From Alphaproteobacteria bacterium (GTDB taxonomy: Bacteria > Pseudomonadota > Alphaproteobacteria > JAJUGE01), in contig JAJUGE010000030.1 in NCBI GenBank assembly GCA_029268305.1, positions 1-35,295 on the forward strand: a stretch of 35,295 nucleotides of DNA, written 5' to 3'. Positions 30,911-35,295 of the stretch are shown here, piece by piece. The position numbers were made by a program, and so were the translations under genes. The notes beneath the pieces were generated by a model. That model saw only the letters and a program-made list of their open reading frames with translations. It searched no databases and was not told where the DNA came from. Position 1 is the stretch's first letter. Each line of letters opens with the position of its first letter.

Positions 30911-30923
30911 CGCCTCGGCCTGA

Positions 30924-31367
30924 TCAGGGGAGCCCGAGTTCCTGCTTGGCGCGGGCCATGACCGCGTCGCTGTACATGCGGTCGGCGCAGTTCGCCATGT
31001 AGTCGTCGCGTGCGGCATTGTAGGCCTGCACGTGCTCGTTGTGTGCCTGGATCTCCTGCTGATAGATCCTGGACATCCGCCGCTCCTGCGCCAGCAGCGA
31101 CTGGTACTGCGCGCGCAGGCGCTCGTCCTCGGCATCCATGAACATCCGGCGCTCGGTGATGTCGCGCTCGGCGCGGCGGAGCGAGTTACGCGCGTCCTCC
31201 AGGGCGGCACTCCGGCGCTCGATGTCCTTCAACTGCTCGTCGAGGCTCCGCTCGGCAACGAGGCAGCTTTTCAGCTCCTCGACCGTGAGCATGTTCTGCG
31301 CCGCGACTCCTGACGCGCCAAGTGCCACCAGCGCGCCGGCGAGGACGAGGCTCGAACCACGTATCAT
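30924..31367 (-). CDS. Small exported coiled-coil protein, unknown function
   Basis: A 147-residue protein with a clear signal peptide (about residues 1-23, ending GASGVAA). The mature protein begins with two helical stretches rich in Glu, Arg and Gln (about 40-110) that should form a coiled coil. The pair Cys35 and Cys127 could make a disulfide in the periplasm. The end, NEHVQAYNAARDDYMANCAD, resembles a motif (YNxxC with a following Arg-x-Tyr) that I recall in other small proteobacterial exported proteins. The function is unknown. It starts 28 bases after the aspartate dehydrogenase stop and may be the last gene of that operon or have its own promoter. Confidence 0.85.
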   Translation of the reverse strand: MIRGSSLVLAGALVALGASGVAAQNMLTVEELKSCLVAERSLDEQLKDIERRSAALEDARNSLRRAERDITERRMFMDAEDERLRAQYQSLLAQERRMSRIYQQEIQAHNEHVQAYNAARDDYMANCADRMYSDAVMARAKQELGLP

Positions 31368-31395
31368 TCCTCGATCTCCTGTGTTTGAGGTCCGT

Positions 31396-32220
31396 TCAGG
31401 TGCCTACCTTGAGTGGGGCGGTCAGGCCGCGCAGGCAGGCCAGCACGCTGAGAGGCGTGTTCTTCCCCGTGCCCGGATTGCCCGGCGAGGGGATATTGGC
31501 GATTTCCAGCGAAAAGCGAGCACTGTCGGAATCCACCTCGATCCGATGCGTGTTGCGATCGAGGGCCGGATCGGCCCAGATCTCGAGGCGTGTCTCGTCG
31601 GGTCCGATGCCGGCGAGCGAGAGTGCGGCGGCCACGTTCACGTTGGCCGGGAAGCCCTTGGCCCCCTCGCGTGCGCTTCCCTCGAACACCTTCAGCGGCT
31701 CCGTCAGACCGTCGATCGAAATGTCGTTCTCGATCAGGTAGGGTGCGCCCTTCAGCGACATCGGCGGCTTGCGTGTCACCATGCGCACCGAGCGGATCTT
31801 GCCTTCGGCGACCGCGCGCACAGCGTCGAGCCCGAGCAGGGCGCCGGTCGGCACGATGATGCGCGCGCCGGTCTCGCGCGCCCGGTCCACCAGATCCATC
31901 CGCGGCAGGAGAGCGCCGACGCTGCTCGGAACGAAGATGCGGCCCCGCTCGATCGCCGGCTCGGCAATCTCGGCAAACACGGCCGCGGGCGCGCATTCGA
32001 GCACCACGTCGGCGAGTTCGGCGAGCTCCGCGACGGGAACCACCGGAACCTTGTTGCGGAGGCCCCCCATCCGCTCCGTCGCTGCACGCGGGTCGCGCGC
32101 CGAAACTGCGACGAGCCGCAGCCCCTCGATGCCGCGATCTATCCCTTCCGCGACGACGCGGCCAATCGCGCCGAAGCCGCCGATCGCGACCGTCAGCTCA
32201 TTTCTCGTTCCTGCCGTCAC
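31396..32220 (-). CDS. Aspartate dehydrogenase
   Basis: A 274-residue enzyme of the L-aspartate dehydrogenase (NadX-like) family. The Rossmann motif is GGFGAIG at 14-20. The catalytic domain has GALLGLDAVRAVAEG, the loop KGFPANVNVAAALSLAGIGP and the active-site His225 in ADPALDRNTHRIEV. It oxidises L-Asp to iminoaspartate, hence oxaloacetate and ammonia, or runs in reverse. A GTG at 32220 is taken as start, 8 bases after the amidohydrolase stop; the next in-frame ATG upstream lies inside that gene. Because it sits with an aminotransferase and an amidohydrolase and not with nadA/nadC, catabolism is more likely than NAD synthesis. Confidence 0.92.
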   Translation of the reverse strand: MTAGTRNELTVAIGGFGAIGRVVAEGIDRGIEGLRLVAVSARDPRAATERMGGLRNKVPVVPVAELAELADVVLECAPAAVFAEIAEPAIERGRIFVPSSVGALLPRMDLVDRARETGARIIVPTGALLGLDAVRAVAEGKIRSVRMVTRKPPMSLKGAPYLIENDISIDGLTEPLKVFEGSAREGAKGFPANVNVAAALSLAGIGPDETRLEIWADPALDRNTHRIEVDSDSARFSLEIANIPSPGNPGTGKNTPLSVLACLRGLTAPLKVGT

Positions 32221-32228
32221 ATTCCTTC

Positions 32229-33467
32229 TCAGCGCGCGTTCGCTCTGTCGAGCATGGCATGGAGGAGAACGCCGCAACCGGCGGCAAGGTCCTCCGGCTT
32301 CGCATTTTCCGCTTCGTTGTGGCTGATGCCGCCTTCGCAGGGCACGAAGATCATCGCGGTGGGCGCGACGCGGGCCATGTAGACGGCATCATGTCCCGCC
32401 CCGCTGATGATGTCTCGATGTCGGATACCGGCCTGCTCGGCGCCCGCGCGAACCGCCGCGACGCATGCCTCGTCGAAAGCGACCGGCGGTGAGTGCCAGA
32501 TCTCTCGAACGTCTATTGCAAGATCATCCGCGGAGGCGATTTCCGCCGCGGCCGCGCGGAACGCTTCGTCCATGGCCGTCATGGTCGGACCCTCGGGGTG
32601 GCGCATGTCGACGGTGAGGAAGACCGACCCGGGAATCACGTTGGGAGAACCGGGTCGTGCCTGCAGAATACCGACGGTCGCACGCCCATCCGGGCGCTGA
32701 TCCAGACCGATCCGGTTCACCGCTTGCACCAGTTTCGCCGCCGCCAGCAGCGCGTCGCGGCGCAGCTCCATCGGCGTCGTGCCGGCATGGGATTCCCGTC
32801 CGGTCACGTCCACCTCGTACCAGCGCGCGCCCTGCGCGCCGGTGACCACGCCGACCTGGCAGCCCTCGTTCTCGAGGATCGGTCCCTGTTCGATGTGGCA
32901 CTCGAAATAGGCGCCGATCGGGCGGCCGCCGACCGCTGCTTCGCCGGCGTAGCCGATCCGCTTCAGCTCCTCACCGATGGTGCGTCCGTCGGCGTCGGCC
33001 TTGGCCAGCCCTTCCTCGAGCGAGAACACGCCGGCGAAGACGCCGGAGGCGATCATCGGCGGCGGAAAGCGGGAGCCTTCCTCGTTCGTCCAGTTGACGA
33101 TCTCGATCGGCGCCTCGGTCTCGACGCCGTGGTCGTTCAGGGTGCGCACCACCTCGAGAGCCGCCAGCACGCCGAAGACGCCGTCGAAGCGGCCGCCGGT
33201 CGGCTGCGTGTCGAGGTGGCTGCCGGCGAGAATCGGCGGCAGGTCGTTGTTGCGGCCGGGACGGCGAGCGAAGATGCTGCCCATGCGATCGACCGTCACG
33301 GTCAGGCCGGCCTCTTCGCACCAGCGTACGAACAGGTCGCGCACCTCGCGGTCGCTGTCGGTCAGGCTCTGCCGATTGTTGCCGCCCCTGAGCCCGGGGC
33401 CGATCTTCGCCACCTGCATATGTGCGTCCCACAGCCGGGACGGGTCGATGTGGAGGTTGGTGGGCAT
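32229..33467 (-). CDS. Zn-dependent M20 family amidohydrolase (N-carbamoyl amino acid/allantoate type)
   Basis: A 412-residue M20 amidase of the allantoate amidohydrolase, N-carbamoyl-L-amino acid hydrolase and beta-ureidopropionase group. The metal site comes from GSHLDTQPTGGRFDG (His84, Asp86, Asp95) and WTNEEGSRF (Glu129, Glu130). AYFECHIEQGPILE is the third motif, with a ligand His. The dimerisation segment GRESHAGTTPMELRRDA and the C-terminal SGAGHDAVYMA and EGGISHNEAE are also conserved. The family splits the C-N bond of carbamoyl or related amide groups. The substrate is not fixed by sequence; the adjacent aspartate dehydrogenase points to N-carbamoyl- or N-formyl-type aspartate derivatives, as inference. 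It lies 21 bases downstream of the aminotransferase. Confidence 0.94.
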   Translation of the reverse strand: MPTNLHIDPSRLWDAHMQVAKIGPGLRGGNNRQSLTDSDREVRDLFVRWCEEAGLTVTVDRMGSIFARRPGRNNDLPPILAGSHLDTQPTGGRFDGVFGVLAALEVVRTLNDHGVETEAPIEIVNWTNEEGSRFPPPMIASGVFAGVFSLEEGLAKADADGRTIGEELKRIGYAGEAAVGGRPIGAYFECHIEQGPILENEGCQVGVVTGAQGARWYEVDVTGRESHAGTTPMELRRDALLAAAKLVQAVNRIGLDQRPDGRATVGILQARPGSPNVIPGSVFLTVDMRHPEGPTMTAMDEAFRAAAAEIASADDLAIDVREIWHSPPVAFDEACVAAVRAGAEQAGIRHRDIISGAGHDAVYMARVAPTAMIFVPCEGGISHNEAENAKPEDLAAGCGVLLHAMLDRANAR

Positions 33468-33488
33468 CGGATCGACTCCCTTGCGGCT

Positions 33489-34697
<1,209 letters not shown>

Positions 34698-34812
34698 AGG
34701 CTTAGGGCTCCATGGGAATGCAGACGCGGCGCATCTTATGTTCGGCCGCCGCCGGGGAAAAGCCGAATAGGCGGAGGGACCGTCTGCTCCGGAGAGGCAT
34801 GTCGCGCCGCCC

Positions 34813-34842
34813 TTGACAGGCCGGCCGCGATACCGACATAAA
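34813..34842 (+). promoter_or_regulatory. Sigma-70-type promoter of the tRNA-Ala gene
   Basis: A perfect -35 TTGACA (34813-34818) is followed after 18 bases by CATAAA (34837-34842), or after 17 by ACATAA. The expected start near 34849 lies about 30 bases before the tRNA. It faces away from the aminotransferase gene, whose own promoter in the 182-base gap is not clear. Confidence 0.7.
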
Positions 34843-34879
34843 CGCCCGTCCGCGAGCCCCTGCTGCCGCGGACCGCGAT

Positions 34880-34955
<76 letters not shown>

Positions 34956-34962
34956 ATTTCTT

Positions 34963-34979
34963 CTAAGTCAACGACTTAG
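34963..34979. terminator. Inverted repeat just after the tRNA
   Basis: CTAAGTC and GACTTAG form a perfect 7-base-pair stem with loop AAC, starting 8 bases after the tRNA CCA. No T run follows. It may end the tRNA transcript. Regions just beyond a tRNA are also common attachment sites, but no integrase or repeated tRNA end is seen here. Confidence 0.4.
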
Positions 34980-35295
34980 CTCTCGGTGCCTCTGAACTGC
35001 TACACGCAGTTGCAGCTTCCGCGAGTTTCCCTCCAGTAGACTTAGATCTGCGCTGCGGGAGACCGTGCAAGCGCGCTTCCCGAGCTGGTGCCGATAACCT
35101 TCCGTGGGATGGCTCCGCTTTTGGGCCGGACATCCTTCAGCCATGGGGGGCTATGAAAGTGCACGCGAACGCGCGGCTAATCACGGACGGCATAGAGGAT
35201 GCGGAAACGCTAATTTTGCCGAGATTTGGATGCAGTCGCGACCGGTTTACATCAAGGCATGCCGGTGGTCGGGCCGTGGGTGGAAGCACGGGTGA
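34980..35295. other. No convincing gene; possible remnant of an IS481-type transposase start
   Basis: These 316 bases at the window end hold no frame with family features. A frame starting at 35104 is open to the end but its protein is rich in Arg, Trp and Gly and matches nothing I know. Another frame starts with ATG at 35153 after GGGGGG and begins MKVHANARL, like the N terminus of IS481-family transposases, but the following residues do not continue that family. It may be a short decayed remnant or chance, and no terminal inverted repeats are visible. Confidence 0.2.

Overview
The window is about 35 kb of densely packed, GC-rich chromosome from an alphaproteobacterium. The main evidence is a heat-shock sigma factor of the alphaproteobacterial RpoH kind preceded by an EcfG-type general-stress promoter, a CarD/7Fe-ferredoxin/S4/SUV3-like-helicase neighbourhood, a DUF1127 protein, and the overall codon use. 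The order is uncertain; a Rhodospirillales-like lineage is a guess. There is no phage, CRISPR array or intact insertion sequence. Nearly every base belongs to a gene, and the only stretch over 300 bases without a credible gene is the right end after the tRNA.

Left block (1-6.8 kb): an amide and peptide catabolism locus. A partial amidase and an asparaginase-family enzyme run rightward. They converge on a leftward series of an acetyltransferase, an OmpR-type regulator, an M20 peptidase and two oligopeptide-type ABC ATPases. No permease or binding protein is present, so these probably lie left of the window. The asparaginase and the peptidase each carry a substitution at a normally conserved active-site position.

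Signalling and methionine block (7-15.6 kb): a four-PAS hybrid histidine kinase, a DUF1127 protein overlapping an alpha/beta hydrolase, then a methionine pair, O-acetylhomoserine sulfhydrylase (MetY) and homoserine O-acyltransferase (MetA). The MetA has Glu at the position that selects acetyl-CoA and carries a C-terminal ACT-like domain. This possible feedback-regulated MetA fusion is the most novel single feature of the window. Perfect GC-rich hairpins follow both genes. A thiamine-diphosphate enzyme follows and converges on a short-chain dehydrogenase.

Housekeeping and stress block (16.5-29.9 kb): prolyl aminopeptidase; a nuclease-fold protein that has lost catalytic residues, overlapping an M48 lipoprotein protease; RpoH; CarD; ferredoxin FdxA overlapping a TerB-like protein; a DUF938 methyltransferase; an S4 protein overlapping a SUV3-like helicase; a membrane protein with a TTG start; protein-isoaspartate methyltransferase; and HtpG. 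The predicted promoters suggest a cascade in which EcfG drives rpoH and RpoH drives htpG.

Right block (29.9-35.3 kb): an aldo/keto reductase, a small exported coiled-coil protein, and a leftward operon of aminotransferase, M20-type amidohydrolase and aspartate dehydrogenase. This operon looks like a catabolic module for aspartate or an N-carbamoyl or N-acyl amino acid. The window ends with tRNA-Ala(CGC) behind a strong promoter, then about 340 bases with no convincing gene.
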